Shown here: one piece after another, positions 53,796 to 63,445 of the stretch
Numbering within the stretch: the stretch's first letter is position 1
How the letters are laid out: every line of letters starts with the position of its first letter
Source: Pseudoalteromonas luteoviolacea
GTDB taxonomy: Bacteria > Pseudomonadota > Gammaproteobacteria > Enterobacterales > Alteromonadaceae
Assembly: GCF_001750165.1 (NCBI RefSeq)
Contig: NZ_CP015411.1
Span: forward strand, 4,068,501-4,132,500
Length of the DNA: 64,000 nucleotides
Direction: 5' to 3'
Position numbers and translations under genes: made by a program
The notes under the pieces: model-generated
Seen by the model: only the letters and a program-made list of their open reading frames with translations
Database searches by the model: none
Told to the model about the DNA's origin: nothing

Positions 53796-54429
53796 GGCAA
53801 ATATCTCGAATAAATTGCACGGTTTTTTGTACCGCGGCGTCACGGTTTTGCGCTTCAGTTAAGCCACTCGCTTTACGTGGCTTCAATGAATGATCGCCAT
53901 CTGGCAACCAATAATATTCTGGCGTAGCATCCAATTGTAACGCACTGACTTCGGTTTTATTACCAAATGTATCTCGCTCACCCTGCAACACTAAAAACGG
54001 GCATGGAATATCACTAAAATGCTCAACTCTTAACTTTTCAGGCTTGCCCGGAGGGTGAAACGGATAGCCAAACGCTATCACGCCTTTAACCTTAACTGCT
54101 GTCTCACATGCCAGCATGGACGCCATACGCCCACCCATTGACTTACCACCGATAAATATCGGTAACGCATCATCAAGCTGTGACAAGACCTGTTCGTAAC
54201 ACGCTAATAATTTAGGCGCTCTGTCCGGCGGACGCTTTTTATTTAGTGCTTTAGCCGTCGCCATGTATTCAAAGTCAAACAGCGCAACGTTAATGCCTTG
54301 CTCAGCGAGCTTAGTCGCCATATCTTGCATAAAGTCTGAATCACACCCTGCACCTGCTCCATGGGCAAAGACAAACTGTGCCACAGGACTCTGGGCTTTG
54401 TGCCATTCAATGACGACCTTATCACTCAT
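53788..54429 (-). CDS. Alpha/beta hydrolase family protein (KANL3/Tex30-like)
   Basis: This 213 aa cytoplasmic protein has an alpha/beta-hydrolase fold. The nucleophile elbow GGKSMGGRMAS holds the serine, with FAHGAGAG as the oxyanion region, GERDTFG carrying the likely aspartate, and GDHSLKPR carrying the histidine. The family is widely conserved, but its substrate is unknown. It lies between the gcvA-like and DUF423 genes on the same strand. Confidence 0.82.
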   Translation of the reverse strand: MSDKVVIEWHKAQSPVAQFVFAHGAGAGCDSDFMQDMATKLAEQGINVALFDFEYMATAKALNKKRPPDRAPKLLACYEQVLSQLDDALPIFIGGKSMGGRMASMLACETAVKVKGVIAFGYPFHPPGKPEKLRVEHFSDIPCPFLVLQGERDTFGNKTEVSALQLDATPEYYWLPDGDHSLKPRKASGLTEAQNRDAAVQKTVQFIRDICHG

Positions 54430-54444
54430 AGTTAAAGTACCTTG

Positions 54445-55338
54445 TTATATTTGTTCTTGCTCAACCATGCTGAGCATCCAATCTTTAAACGACACGATTT
54501 TACCCAGTTCTGCCTGAGATTCTCGGCAAACAAGATAATACGCATTTTTACTTTCCAAGCTGTGACTAAACGGGATAACCAAGCGACCTGCATCCAGATC
54601 CGGTTTCGCCAGTACACTATTGCCCAATGCAATACCTTGACCATGCACAGCGGCTTGTAGCACCATCGAAGAGTGGCTAAAAATAGGCCCCGTATTGGCA
54701 GGCACATTTCGCACCCCAGCCGTTTTGAGCCACGACTTCCAAGAGCGACGAGAAGTGTCGTGCAATAAATTATGGTTTGCTAAATCGCTGGGTTGATCTA
54801 GCGGCTTTGGACCATTAAGTAATAAAGGGCTACACAAGGGTACTAAATACTCTGTGTGTAATTTGTGGGTTTGCACACCACTCCAATTGCCACGACCATA
54901 ATAAATTGCCACATCGACATCATCAGTCAGCGAATTTTCGTCCTGATCTTGGGCTTTAATACGCACATCAATATCAGGAAACAATTCGTTGAATTTACTC
55001 AGCCTTGGCACTAACCATTGAATTGCAAAACTTGGTGTTAAGCTCACAGTGAGTGACCCCTTCGCACCTCGAGCAAGTAGCTTTTCAGTTGCATCAATGA
55101 GCTGAGAAAAGATGTCTTTTATATCTAAAAAGTAGCCTTGCCCCTCTTCAGTCAGTAACAAAGAGCGATTTTTTCTGAGGAACAGCTTTAACCCCAAGTG
55201 TTCTTCAAGCGTTTTTATTTGGTGGCTGATAGCCGCTTGTGTCACGAAGAGTTCTTCAGCGGCTTTGGTAAAACTTAAGTGCCTGGCTGCTGCTTCAAAC
55301 GCTTTCAAAGCATTCAGTGGTGGTAACCTTCTTGCCAT
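54445..55338 (-). CDS. gcvA: LysR-type transcriptional regulator, GcvA-like
   Basis: This 297 aa protein has an N-terminal winged helix (RRLPPLNALKAFEAAARHLS; TKAAEELFVTQAAISHQIK) nearly identical to GcvA-type regulators. A periplasmic-binding-protein-like effector domain follows. GcvA controls the glycine cleavage system, but no gcv genes are in this window, so orthology is based only on similarity. The hydrolase gene starts 15 bases downstream. Confidence 0.82.
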   Translation of the reverse strand: MARRLPPLNALKAFEAAARHLSFTKAAEELFVTQAAISHQIKTLEEHLGLKLFLRKNRSLLLTEEGQGYFLDIKDIFSQLIDATEKLLARGAKGSLTVSLTPSFAIQWLVPRLSKFNELFPDIDVRIKAQDQDENSLTDDVDVAIYYGRGNWSGVQTHKLHTEYLVPLCSPLLLNGPKPLDQPSDLANHNLLHDTSRRSWKSWLKTAGVRNVPANTGPIFSHSSMVLQAAVHGQGIALGNSVLAKPDLDAGRLVIPFSHSLESKNAYYLVCRESQAELGKIVSFKDWMLSMVEQEQI

Positions 55339-55434
55339 AGCAGGACGCCTTTACATGTTGTTATATTTTATGTTGTTGTATCAGTGGGCAACCACCATCC
55401 TATGGTCACTGCCCGGCCTAACTCATTAGCCGAG

Positions 55435-56286
55435 TTAAACGCTTGCGCTTGTATCTAGCGCATCAAAGCTTTTGATTAATTCATCGACCGCTTTCATTTG
55501 CTTTAAGTAACCTTCCAATTTATCCAAAGGCAGCGCACATGGGCCATCACATTTAGCGATATTTGGATCCGGGTGTGCTTCAATGAATAATCCAGCTAAG
55601 CCTAATGCCATTCCGCTGCGTGCAAGTTCTGCGGCTTGTGCTCTGCGGCCATCAGCAGAATCAGCTCGACCACCAGGGCGCTGCAATGCATGCGTTGCAT
55701 CAAAAATCACTGGCGCCATATGTTTCATGTCATCCATACCCAACATATCAACCACTAAATTGTTGTAACCAAAGCTACTACCACGTTCACATAAAATGAC
55801 TTGGTCATTGCCCGCTTCATTCAACTTTTTAATGATATGACGCATTTCATGCGGCGCTAAAAACTGGGGTTTTTTCACATTAATCACCGCGCCTGTTTTT
55901 GCCATGGCGACAACTAAATCTGTTTGACGCGCTAAAAATGCCGGTAGCTGGATCACATCTGCCACTTCAGCAACTGGCGCTGCCTGAAATGGTTCATGTA
56001 CGTCGGTGATCACAGGAACATTGAAGGTCTTCTTTATTTCTTCAAAAATTTTCAGCCCCTCTTCCATACCTGGACCACGGTATGAATTGATCGAAGAGCG
56101 ATTAGCCTTGTCGAACGACGCTTTGAAAACATAAGGAATATTTAACTTCGAGGTGACTTCTACATAATGCTCTGCAATTTGCATCGCCAAGTCTCGCGAC
56201 TCAAGTACATTCATTCCACCAAATAGGACAAACGGTTTGTCGTTTGCAACTTCAATGTTTCCAACTTTTATAATCTGTGTATTCAT
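55435..56286 (-). CDS. kdsA: 3-deoxy-8-phosphooctulonate synthase KdsA
   Basis: KdsA condenses arabinose 5-phosphate and phosphoenolpyruvate to KDO 8-phosphate for lipopolysaccharide. The 283 aa length is usual. Motifs include VLFGGMNVLESRD, FDKANRSS, TDVHEPFQ, LPAFLARQTDL and the HALQRPGGR stretch. Its position near sirB1/sirB2, prmC, prfA and hemA matches the conserved gammaproteobacterial block. Confidence 0.97.
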   Translation of the reverse strand: MNTQIIKVGNIEVANDKPFVLFGGMNVLESRDLAMQIAEHYVEVTSKLNIPYVFKASFDKANRSSINSYRGPGMEEGLKIFEEIKKTFNVPVITDVHEPFQAAPVAEVADVIQLPAFLARQTDLVVAMAKTGAVINVKKPQFLAPHEMRHIIKKLNEAGNDQVILCERGSSFGYNNLVVDMLGMDDMKHMAPVIFDATHALQRPGGRADSADGRRAQAAELARSGMALGLAGLFIEAHPDPNIAKCDGPCALPLDKLEGYLKQMKAVDELIKSFDALDTSASV

Positions 56287-56636
56287 ATTTCAATCCAATT
56301 TAGACTGGTATCAAGCAGATGTTCAACTCGATTACCAAGCACACTGTATTTTTTATTCTCTTAGAAGAGGGATGCACGAGTGACAATCCAAGCATAGTCC
56401 CTAATTAATTAACACGCTATAAATCGTTTAAGACATAACTGCACCTTGTCGCAAGTATCGATTTGTACGTCACTTTGGAGACTTAGTTCAGTCGCTAGCT
56501 GTAATAAAGTGTTTTGAGCATATAGCCTTATGTGTAGTTTGACTACTCGCGCATAGTCGAACGTGAGAATTTTACTTTCAGTAATATAAACCCCAAGTGT
56601 ATTGAAACACTTGAGGCTAAAATGATAAATAACTGA
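56287..56636. other. Gap between kdsA and sirB1
   Basis: These 350 bases contain the sirB1 terminator and presumably the kdsA promoter. I see no gene. Confidence 0.55.
56591..56616 (-). terminator. Intrinsic terminator after sirB1
   Basis: On the minus strand a stem of seven perfect pairs (ACACTTG with CAAGTGT), extended by two more GC pairs, is followed by TTTATATT. It lies just beyond the sirB1 stop at 56637. Confidence 0.72.
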
Positions 56637-57530
56637 CTAGTGCAGTATATTATTATGGTCAGCGAGTTCTTCTATTTGGCTTTGTATCAGCTCAATGGTA
56701 GGGTCATCTGGGCACTCATCTACAAAATACTGTAGATCATCTTTGGCCATTTTTGGACAGTTTAGTTGATTGAGCAGATAGCCCCGATCGCGCCGTTCAT
56801 ACGGGTCATCCCCCAACAACTCCATCAGTAACTCAACACAACTTAATGCATGACTAAATTTTTCCGCGGCTATAAAAGACCACTTTTGCTGCGCAAGATA
56901 AAGCTTAAATATCTCATCGCCAATTACCAATTCCATTGGCTCTTGGTCTTGCTCAGTATCATTTTCAGGCGTGACATACCATGATTGCTGACCAGAGCTT
57001 GGGTCTATGATATAGCCTTCTTCACTGCTTAGTGCAACATGTACCATCACTTCACTTTGCAGCAGTGCAACCGTGGCATTAAAGTCTGCACGTTCTAGTA
57101 AATGCGAAAGTAAAATCGCTAAAGCAGTGCTGGTACCACTGCGCATTTTAATCACATAACTAATATTATTAAGTAGATATTCTGGTACCTTTTGACCTGT
57201 ACCACTAAATAGCCATTTGGTATAAAACGTATCCAGTATTAAGTCGACACGTTTATGAGGGTCTTTTTCCTTCACACGCATTTCATCAACTGCCAGCTCT
57301 AGCTCAGCCAATTGGCACAGCGTTTGTTCGGTGTCGGCTTGCGCATCCCATCGCTGTTCAGCATAAATGCTACGAATTAATGCAGGAACGGAATAATCCA
57401 TACCTAATTCTTGTTGTTCATCAAACCAAGTATCCGTCATAGACTGTACTGCTAACCCATGTGAAAATAATAAGCCGCTAGTGTAACACTTTTTAGTCCA
57501 TTCCCAAGGGGAAATTTTACTCACACTCAT
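56637..57530 (-). CDS. sirB1: SirB1 family protein (transglutaminase-like/TPR)
   Basis: This 297 aa soluble protein has a SirB1 N-terminal transglutaminase-like region (MRSGTSTALAILLSHLLERA; VHVALSSEEGYIIDPSSG), followed by a helical TPR-like end (YLLNQLNCPKMAKDDLQYFV). Its biochemical role is not established. It sits 51 bases downstream of sirB2, in the order found in E. coli (sirB2-sirB1-kdsA), but here a terminator separates it from kdsA. Confidence 0.88.
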   Translation of the reverse strand: MSVSKISPWEWTKKCYTSGLLFSHGLAVQSMTDTWFDEQQELGMDYSVPALIRSIYAEQRWDAQADTEQTLCQLAELELAVDEMRVKEKDPHKRVDLILDTFYTKWLFSGTGQKVPEYLLNNISYVIKMRSGTSTALAILLSHLLERADFNATVALLQSEVMVHVALSSEEGYIIDPSSGQQSWYVTPENDTEQDQEPMELVIGDEIFKLYLAQQKWSFIAAEKFSHALSCVELLMELLGDDPYERRDRGYLLNQLNCPKMAKDDLQYFVDECPDDPTIELIQSQIEELADHNNILH

Positions 57531-57580
57531 GCAACTTACCGGATAGCTCAGTCACATGAGGTAAGTATTATTGAAGAACT

Positions 57581-57955
57581 TTAAAGAATAAACGCACTCT
57601 TTGTGCTGGCAAGGTAGCCAATGGCAAGCAAAGCTAATGTAGCTCCTACAAGCGCAGGGATTTGTTTTGATTTATGTTTTGACTTTGCAATGACAAACCC
57701 AAGCCCGATATAGCCAACAACTAATATGATCTTTTCCATCAACCATGGCTGAGAAGATGGCTTCATCCCAAGTGTTACGGCTAAATATACCGCAGACACA
57801 AGCAACAGCGTATCCACGCCATGACTGGAAATAAAAACCAACTTATTCTTTGCAAGCTTACCCGTAGTTAAGCGTGATACTGAGCGGGTATAAAACAATA
57901 CAATACTAAGTATCGCAAACACCATATGCGTATGTTTGAGTACAAGGTAGTCCAC
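57581..57955 (-). CDS. sirB2: SirB2 family inner-membrane protein
   Basis: The 124 aa protein has four membrane helices and the family pattern LKHTHMVFAILSIVLFYTRS with SSHGVDTLLLVSA. I chose the GTG at 57955, preceded by a GAGG site five bases upstream. It begins just after the stop of the HD-GYP gene. An ATG at 57988 would overlap that gene by 26 bases and add 11 polar residues. The function is unknown. Confidence 0.85.
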   Translation of the reverse strand: MDYLVLKHTHMVFAILSIVLFYTRSVSRLTTGKLAKNKLVFISSHGVDTLLLVSAVYLAVTLGMKPSSQPWLMEKIILVVGYIGLGFVIAKSKHKSKQIPALVGATLALLAIGYLASTKSAFIL

Positions 57956-57962
57956 ATTAACC

Positions 57963-59510
57963 TCATTGTTTATCTGGATAACGGGCAAGAATTGCTTCTA
58001 GATCATCAATAATATCGTTAAACACGGTGACTAGTTTAGGGTCAAAGTGTTTTCCGCTTTGATTATTTATTTCTTTCACAACTTCAGGTAAATCCCATGC
58101 TTCTTTGTAACAACGGCGATGACGCAGCGCATCATATACATCAGCCATTGCTACAATACGGCCGAACACGTGTATATCTTCACCTTTTGTTCCTTTAGGA
58201 TACCCAGTGCCGTCCCACTTCTCATGATGATCTCTGGCGATTAACGCTCCAGCATTGACAATTTCGCGCTTTGAATCGCGCAATAACTGATAGCCCTTTT
58301 TAGCATGGCTTTGCATGACCGTCCATTCTTGGTCATCCAATTTTGCAGGCTTATTCAATATCGCGTCCGGAATACCGACTTTGCCTACATCATGAAGCGG
58401 TGAGGCAATACGAACTAAATCAGCTTCTCGATTTCCAAGTCCATACCCAACGGCAAGTGCATGACAAATGTGCGCAACACGTTTTACGTGATTGCCTGAT
58501 TCTGTCGAGCGCATTTCCAAAGCTTCACTTAGGCGGTAAACCAGCTCTTGTTGCGTATCTTCAATTTCCGCCTGTAACTGCACATTTTCGTATGCAAGTT
58601 GTACGTTTTGAGAAAAAATTTCGATTAAATGTTTTTGCGTATCGGTTAAAAACTCTGGGATCCCAGAAACAAATAGCATAGAGGCGTGATTATATTCACT
58701 TGAGCAGTACGAGAATAAATAATTGTCTTTGTATACAATGCTTTTTTCATTCAGCGCCTGTTTACACGCTTGAATTTGCTCTTCATTTAACACGTCTTGG
58801 ATAGGTTTACCTTCACTCTTAGCAAACTCTCCACGACCCGTAAATACCACAAGGTCTTCACTACAGGTATCAGGTTCATTGCTGGCAACCAAAGACGTTG
58901 CATACATGGCTTCATCTACAGTCCCTAATAGCGAGGTAAGCTGTTGCATTACGCCTTCAATAAACTGTTCAATCGAGTGCGTCGCAAAAATATCACGAGA
59001 AGCGGTGATAATTTTTTCAAGACCTTGACGAGATTGGTCGATGGATAAAATATCACGGTAAGAGCGCAAGCTAGACATCACCACGGTAAATAACTTTTGT
59101 GCGGTCAGTTCAGTCTTGGATTTGTAATCATTGATGTCGTAATTAACAATAACCTGTCGCTCAGGAGCTTGGCCTGGTTGTCCGGTTCTGAGAATAATAC
59201 GAATGTTATTATTCTTGGCCGTTTCGCGAATGAACTGCGCTACTTTTAAACCCGCATCATCGGTTTCCATCACCACATCGAGCAGTACAATCGCTGCATC
59301 AGGGTGATCTGTCACTACTTGTTTTGCTTCCTCCCCTGAGTATGCACTGAGAAACTCAAGTTTCTTCTTTTGAAACTCAAAATCACTTAACGCCAGTTTG
59401 GTGACCGCATGTACTTCTGGTTCATCATCAACAATAATGACTTTCCAAGTGCCACTCTGCTCCGTTTCTGTGATATCAGTCGGCTCATCTGAAAACAAAA
59501 AATCATCCAT
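57963..59510 (-). CDS. Response regulator with DUF3369 and HD-GYP phosphodiesterase domains
   Basis: This 515 aa cytoplasmic protein is predicted to break down c-di-GMP. The receiver domain (about 22-145) has an acidic pair in VDDE and phosphoacceptor Asp78. The middle (about 155-310) fits DUF3369. The C-terminal HD-GYP domain (about 330-515) keeps the metal and signature motifs (LHDVGKVGIP; DHHEKWDGTGYP; MADVYDAL), so it should be active. It interrupts the usual prmC-sirB2 adjacency. No kinase partner is nearby. Confidence 0.92.
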   Translation of the reverse strand: MDDFLFSDEPTDITETEQSGTWKVIIVDDEPEVHAVTKLALSDFEFQKKKLEFLSAYSGEEAKQVVTDHPDAAIVLLDVVMETDDAGLKVAQFIRETAKNNNIRIILRTGQPGQAPERQVIVNYDINDYKSKTELTAQKLFTVVMSSLRSYRDILSIDQSRQGLEKIITASRDIFATHSIEQFIEGVMQQLTSLLGTVDEAMYATSLVASNEPDTCSEDLVVFTGRGEFAKSEGKPIQDVLNEEQIQACKQALNEKSIVYKDNYLFSYCSSEYNHASMLFVSGIPEFLTDTQKHLIEIFSQNVQLAYENVQLQAEIEDTQQELVYRLSEALEMRSTESGNHVKRVAHICHALAVGYGLGNREADLVRIASPLHDVGKVGIPDAILNKPAKLDDQEWTVMQSHAKKGYQLLRDSKREIVNAGALIARDHHEKWDGTGYPKGTKGEDIHVFGRIVAMADVYDALRHRRCYKEAWDLPEVVKEINNQSGKHFDPKLVTVFNDIIDDLEAILARYPDKQ

Positions 59511-59577
59511 AGAGAGTCCTTAACGCTTATTTGACGCGGGCTATAATTCAAAAATATTTAATGCATTCAACGCATCA

Positions 59578-60429
59578 CTATGGCATCTGTGCCACAGTTA
59601 CTCTATCACAGCCTGCCATATCTTTTATTGTAAGTATATTGCGATAGTTCATTTGTGCAAAAATCTCTCTCACACCACTGCCTTGCTCAAATCCATGTTC
59701 TACCAGTATAAAACCACCTGAGCTCAGGTATTCTCTGGCTTGCGATGCAATATGACGTATATCCGCATAGCCACTTTCTTCGGCAACTAAAGCTGAAAGC
59801 GGTTCAAAGCGCACATCCCCTTGCGATAGATGTATGTCATCATTTTCAATGTATGGAGGATTGCTGACAATCAAATCAAATTGCAGATCTGGTACATTTG
59901 AAAACCAATCACTTTGTGCAATAGTCACATTGTTTAGTGTATGTCTCTGGCAGTTGCGTTGTGCCAACGCAACTGCATCCTCTGAGTAATCAACAGCCCA
60001 TACCTGCCAAGTTGGCATCTCGCTGGCCAATGACAAGGCTATCGCCCCCGTACCGGTACCTAGATCAAGAACTTTTGCAGTCCGAGGCAGTGCTAAGCCA
60101 AGGGCGTACTCTACTAACGTTTCGGTATCAGGTCTTGGGATTAAAGTGCTGTTGTTGACGTAGAATGGGAGACTCCAAAACTCGCGCTCTCCGGTTATAT
60201 GCGCAACTGGTTCGCCATTCATCCGCCTTGCAATGTGTTCTTCAAACAATTGATGATGTTTATCAGATAACTCGGCTTCAGGCCAAGTAAACAAGTAGCT
60301 GCGAGGTTTATCAAGAATGTGAAGTAACAGGACTTCTGCGTCAAGTTTAGGGGAGTCAGAGTGATCAATTAGTTGCTGCGTTGCCCAAGCAATTGCTTGG
60401 GCATTGGAGATGGAACTCACCTTAATCAT
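59578..60429 (-). CDS. prmC: Peptide chain release factor N5-glutamine methyltransferase PrmC
   Basis: PrmC methylates the glutamine of the GGQ motif in release factors 1 and 2. The 283 aa chain has an N-terminal helical domain, a SAM-binding loop (VLDLGTGTGAIALSLA) and the catalytic SNPPYIE motif. I chose the ATG at 60429, which overlaps the prfA stop by eight bases and begins at the conserved region. An open frame extends further upstream, inside prfA. The pairing with prfA, its substrate gene, is the standard arrangement. Confidence 0.95.
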   Translation of the reverse strand: MIKVSSISNAQAIAWATQQLIDHSDSPKLDAEVLLLHILDKPRSYLFTWPEAELSDKHHQLFEEHIARRMNGEPVAHITGEREFWSLPFYVNNSTLIPRPDTETLVEYALGLALPRTAKVLDLGTGTGAIALSLASEMPTWQVWAVDYSEDAVALAQRNCQRHTLNNVTIAQSDWFSNVPDLQFDLIVSNPPYIENDDIHLSQGDVRFEPLSALVAEESGYADIRHIASQAREYLSSGGFILVEHGFEQGSGVREIFAQMNYRNILTIKDMAGCDRVTVAQMP

Positions 60430-61507
60430 CACCCATCGCAGCAAGTAAGTCTGCTTGGTGCTCAAGAAGGAGTGGATCAATAATGGCGCCCAATTCACCA
60501 CCAACCACTTCATTTAAACGATATAAAGTTAAGTTGATACGGTGATCCGTTATACGACCTTGAGGATAGTTATATGTACGGATGCGCTCAGAGCGGTCAC
60601 CACTACCCACTAGGTTACGACGTTCACTGGCCTCTGCGGCTTGACGCTTTTCATCTTCAGCCTGCTGTAGTCGAGCACCAAGTACAGACAAGGCTTTAGC
60701 ACGGTTTTTATGCTGAGAACGCTCATCCTGACACTCTACCACGACACCAGTTGGAATGTGGGTGATTCGAATTGCAGAGTCTGTTTTGTTAACGTGCTGA
60801 CCACCGGCACCTGATGCTCTAAACGTATCTACTTTTAGATCAGCAGGGTTAATCTGAATGGCTTCTGCCTCTGGGATTTCAGCCATTACCGCCACAGTAC
60901 ACGCAGAAGTATGAACACGGCCTTGTGATTCGGTCTCAGGGACACGTTGAACACGGTGTGCGCCCGACTCAAACTTCAGCTTGCCATACACACCATCACC
61001 TTTGATGTTAGCAATTACTTCTTTATAACCGCCATGCTCACCTTCATTGGCACTCACGACCTCTACTTGCCACTTCTGCGTTTCAGCATAGCGGCTGTAC
61101 ATACGGAATAAGTCACCGGCGAAAATAGCAGCCTCGTCACCACCGGTTCCCGCACGTACTTCTAAATAAACGTTGTTATCATCTTTCGGATCTTTAGGTA
61201 GCATCAACACTTGTAGTTGATCTTCTAGCTCAACAATCGCGGCTTTCGCTTCTTTATATTCTTCTTGCGCCATTTCGCGCATATCTGGATCCGAATCCTT
61301 CAACATCTCTTCTGCTGTAGCAACATCTTCTTGTGCTTGCTGGTAGGAAGTAAATGTTTTTACGACATCTTCAAGCTCTGAGTACTCTTTAGAAAGTGCG
61401 CGAAAGCGGTTCTGATCGCCAATCACTTCAGGATCGCCTAGCATCGCTTCTACTTCTTCATGACGCTCTACTAGGGTTTCTAACTTACGATAGACAGACT
61501 CTTTCAT
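60422..61507 (-). CDS. prfA: Peptide chain release factor 1
   Basis: RF1 ends translation at UAA and UAG codons. The 361 aa length is usual. The GGQ motif (ASGAGGQHVNKTDSAIRITH) and the PxT-type codon-recognition region with VPETESQGRVHTSACTVAV are intact. It sits seven bases downstream of hemA and overlaps prmC, forming the hemA-prfA-prmC operon. Confidence 0.97.
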   Translation of the reverse strand: MKESVYRKLETLVERHEEVEAMLGDPEVIGDQNRFRALSKEYSELEDVVKTFTSYQQAQEDVATAEEMLKDSDPDMREMAQEEYKEAKAAIVELEDQLQVLMLPKDPKDDNNVYLEVRAGTGGDEAAIFAGDLFRMYSRYAETQKWQVEVVSANEGEHGGYKEVIANIKGDGVYGKLKFESGAHRVQRVPETESQGRVHTSACTVAVMAEIPEAEAIQINPADLKVDTFRASGAGGQHVNKTDSAIRITHIPTGVVVECQDERSQHKNRAKALSVLGARLQQAEDEKRQAAEASERRNLVGSGDRSERIRTYNYPQGRITDHRINLTLYRLNEVVGGELGAIIDPLLLEHQADLLAAMGDD

Positions 61508-61514
61508 CTAAATT

Positions 61515-62771
61515 TTATTCCTGTTCAATACCTAATGCCTGCTTAAGTACCATCAATCGCTCCATATCCCCTTCTTTCGCGGCCTTTTGAATCGCGTGTG
61601 TTGGAGCATGAGTGAGTCGATTGGTTAGCTTATTTGCTAGTTCAAGCATGACTTTTTCTGAATCTTTACCCGATTGTAGCTGATTTACAGCCTTTTCCAC
61701 GAGCTCTAATTTTATTTCTTGTGCTGATGTTCTGTACTGGCGGATCACATCAACCGATTTTAAAGAGCGCTGCCAATCTGCAAACTCTCTGGTTTTATCA
61801 TCAATGATCGCCTGTGCTTGTGTTGCCGCCTGTTCGCGACTGGCGATGTTTTCATTAACAATGGCTTGTAAGTCATCAACCGTGTATAAATAAGCAGCAT
61901 CCAATTCATTAACTTGGCTCTCAATGTCCCTTGGCACTGCGATATCAACAAACAACATAGGACGATACTTTCTTTGCTTTAATGCTTGTTCTACCACCCC
62001 TTTACCAATTATAGGTAAAGTACTCGCTGTCGAGCTTATCACGATATCGGCATGCTGTAATTCATCTGGCAGCTGAGCAAGAGAGATCACATCTCCACCA
62101 ATTTCCTCAGCGAGATTTTTAGCCCGCTCAATCGTTCGGTTTGCAACAGTAATGTGCTGCGGGTGATGTTGAGAGAGGTGTTTAGCAACTAACTCTATGG
62201 TTTCACCTGCACCGATCAGCAATACTTTCGTCTTATCGAGTTTACCATAGATATGCTTTGCAAGGTTCACCGCAGCATAAGCGACAGAAACAGCACTGGC
62301 GCCAATTTCTGTTTCAGTCCGTACTTGCTTTGCCACAGAGAAAGTTTTTTGAAATAAGCGCTCAAACATAGGCTGGATAACATGATGGTGTTTCGAGCTG
62401 TTATAAGCCTGCTTTATCTGGCCAAGAATTTGTGGTTCGCCCAATACCAACGAATCCAAACCACAAGCTACTCGCATCAAATGGTTTACGGCATCTTGAT
62501 TTTGATGAATATATACATTATCCGCTAACTCTTGCTGCGAGATTGCGTGAAAATTCGCAAGCCAATCGAGAACCGCTTGGGAATTAGTGTTGTCGAGGCT
62601 ACAATAGATTTCGGTACGGTTGCAGGTAGACACAATCACAGATTCATGAAATTCTGGTAACTGATTGAGCTGCTCCAAAGCACGAGACAATTGCTCTGGT
62701 GAAAAAGCAACTTTTTCTCGTAATTCGACGGAAGCGGTTTTGTGATTAATACCAAGTGCGATGATGGTCAT
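61515..62771 (-). CDS. hemA: Glutamyl-tRNA reductase HemA
   Basis: HemA reduces the glutamate carried on tRNA-Glu to glutamate 1-semialdehyde, the first committed step of the C5 haem pathway. The 418 aa length is usual. Catalytic Cys50 lies in VSTCNRTEIYC, the NADPH-binding GAGETIELVAKHL loop is present, and a C-terminal dimerisation helix follows. It is divergent from lolB, as in E. coli. Confidence 0.97.
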   Translation of the reverse strand: MTIIALGINHKTASVELREKVAFSPEQLSRALEQLNQLPEFHESVIVSTCNRTEIYCSLDNTNSQAVLDWLANFHAISQQELADNVYIHQNQDAVNHLMRVACGLDSLVLGEPQILGQIKQAYNSSKHHHVIQPMFERLFQKTFSVAKQVRTETEIGASAVSVAYAAVNLAKHIYGKLDKTKVLLIGAGETIELVAKHLSQHHPQHITVANRTIERAKNLAEEIGGDVISLAQLPDELQHADIVISSTASTLPIIGKGVVEQALKQRKYRPMLFVDIAVPRDIESQVNELDAAYLYTVDDLQAIVNENIASREQAATQAQAIIDDKTREFADWQRSLKSVDVIRQYRTSAQEIKLELVEKAVNQLQSGKDSEKVMLELANKLTNRLTHAPTHAIQKAAKEGDMERLMVLKQALGIEQE

Positions 62772-62854
62772 AAATGCCAGTGTTGCCCAAGCCCTGCTTT
62801 AAAGCGGCCAATTTTACCAAAAATCAATCGAATATGGAAAGTAAGGAACCTCAT

Positions 62855-63445
62855 TTGAAACAATTTCATTTGATTTTGCTCATGTTTTTTTTGTTTCTAG
62901 GCGGATGTGCGCAGTCTCCACAGCACCCGGTTCAGGGACAAGCGACGTTAAATACCCTTGCCGAGTTTAGTAAATGGCAAGCGCGGGGCAAAATCGCCTT
63001 TATTGCCCCCGACGATAGACAGTCAGTCAACTTCAATTGGCAATACATCAATAATAAACAAACTCTCACCCTTACCAGCTTCATCGGTACCCAAGTTTTA
63101 AAACTTGTAGAACTAGATCAATATAGTGAACTGGTCGTAGATGGCAAGTCTTATACAGGACCCGAAAGCGCATCACTTATTCGGCGTGTAAGTGGTTGGC
63201 AATTGCCAATAATGCAAGCACCAAACTGGTTCACTGCAACTCGCTTTGAGGATGCCTATAAGCTCAATAAAGCGGGCAATATCCAACAAGCCAGCTGGCA
63301 GGATGAGCAAGGACAGATTTGGACCATCAATTATCAACGCTATCGTAATTTCAATGGCCTAACGCTGCCAGCAAGGCTGACACTCACGCATCAAGATATT
63401 ACAATCAAAGTTCAAATTAATGCATGGCAGTTCGACTCACAATGA
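62855..63445 (+). CDS. lolB: Outer-membrane lipoprotein LolB
   Basis: LolB accepts lipoproteins from LolA and inserts them into the outer membrane. I chose the TTG at 62855 (196 aa). It has an AAGGA site seven bases upstream and yields a compact lipoprotein signal, MKQFHLILLMFFLFLGGC, with lipidated Cys18. In-frame ATGs at 62834 and 62774 would give atypically long signals, the latter starting two bases after the hemA start. The LolB body (FSKWQARGKIAFIAPDDRQS; VSGWQLPIMQAPNWF) is typical. The ispE start overlaps its stop by ATGA. Confidence 0.92.
   Translation: MKQFHLILLMFFLFLGGCAQSPQHPVQGQATLNTLAEFSKWQARGKIAFIAPDDRQSVNFNWQYINNKQTLTLTSFIGTQVLKLVELDQYSELVVDGKSYTGPESASLIRRVSGWQLPIMQAPNWFTATRFEDAYKLNKAGNIQQASWQDEQGQIWTINYQRYRNFNGLTLPARLTLTHQDITIKVQINAWQFDSQ

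Noticed and set aside
62774..62854. Upstream ATG starts for lolB
   Set aside because: They would put 27 or 7 extra residues before the lipoprotein signal and lack the ribosome site found before the TTG at 62855.
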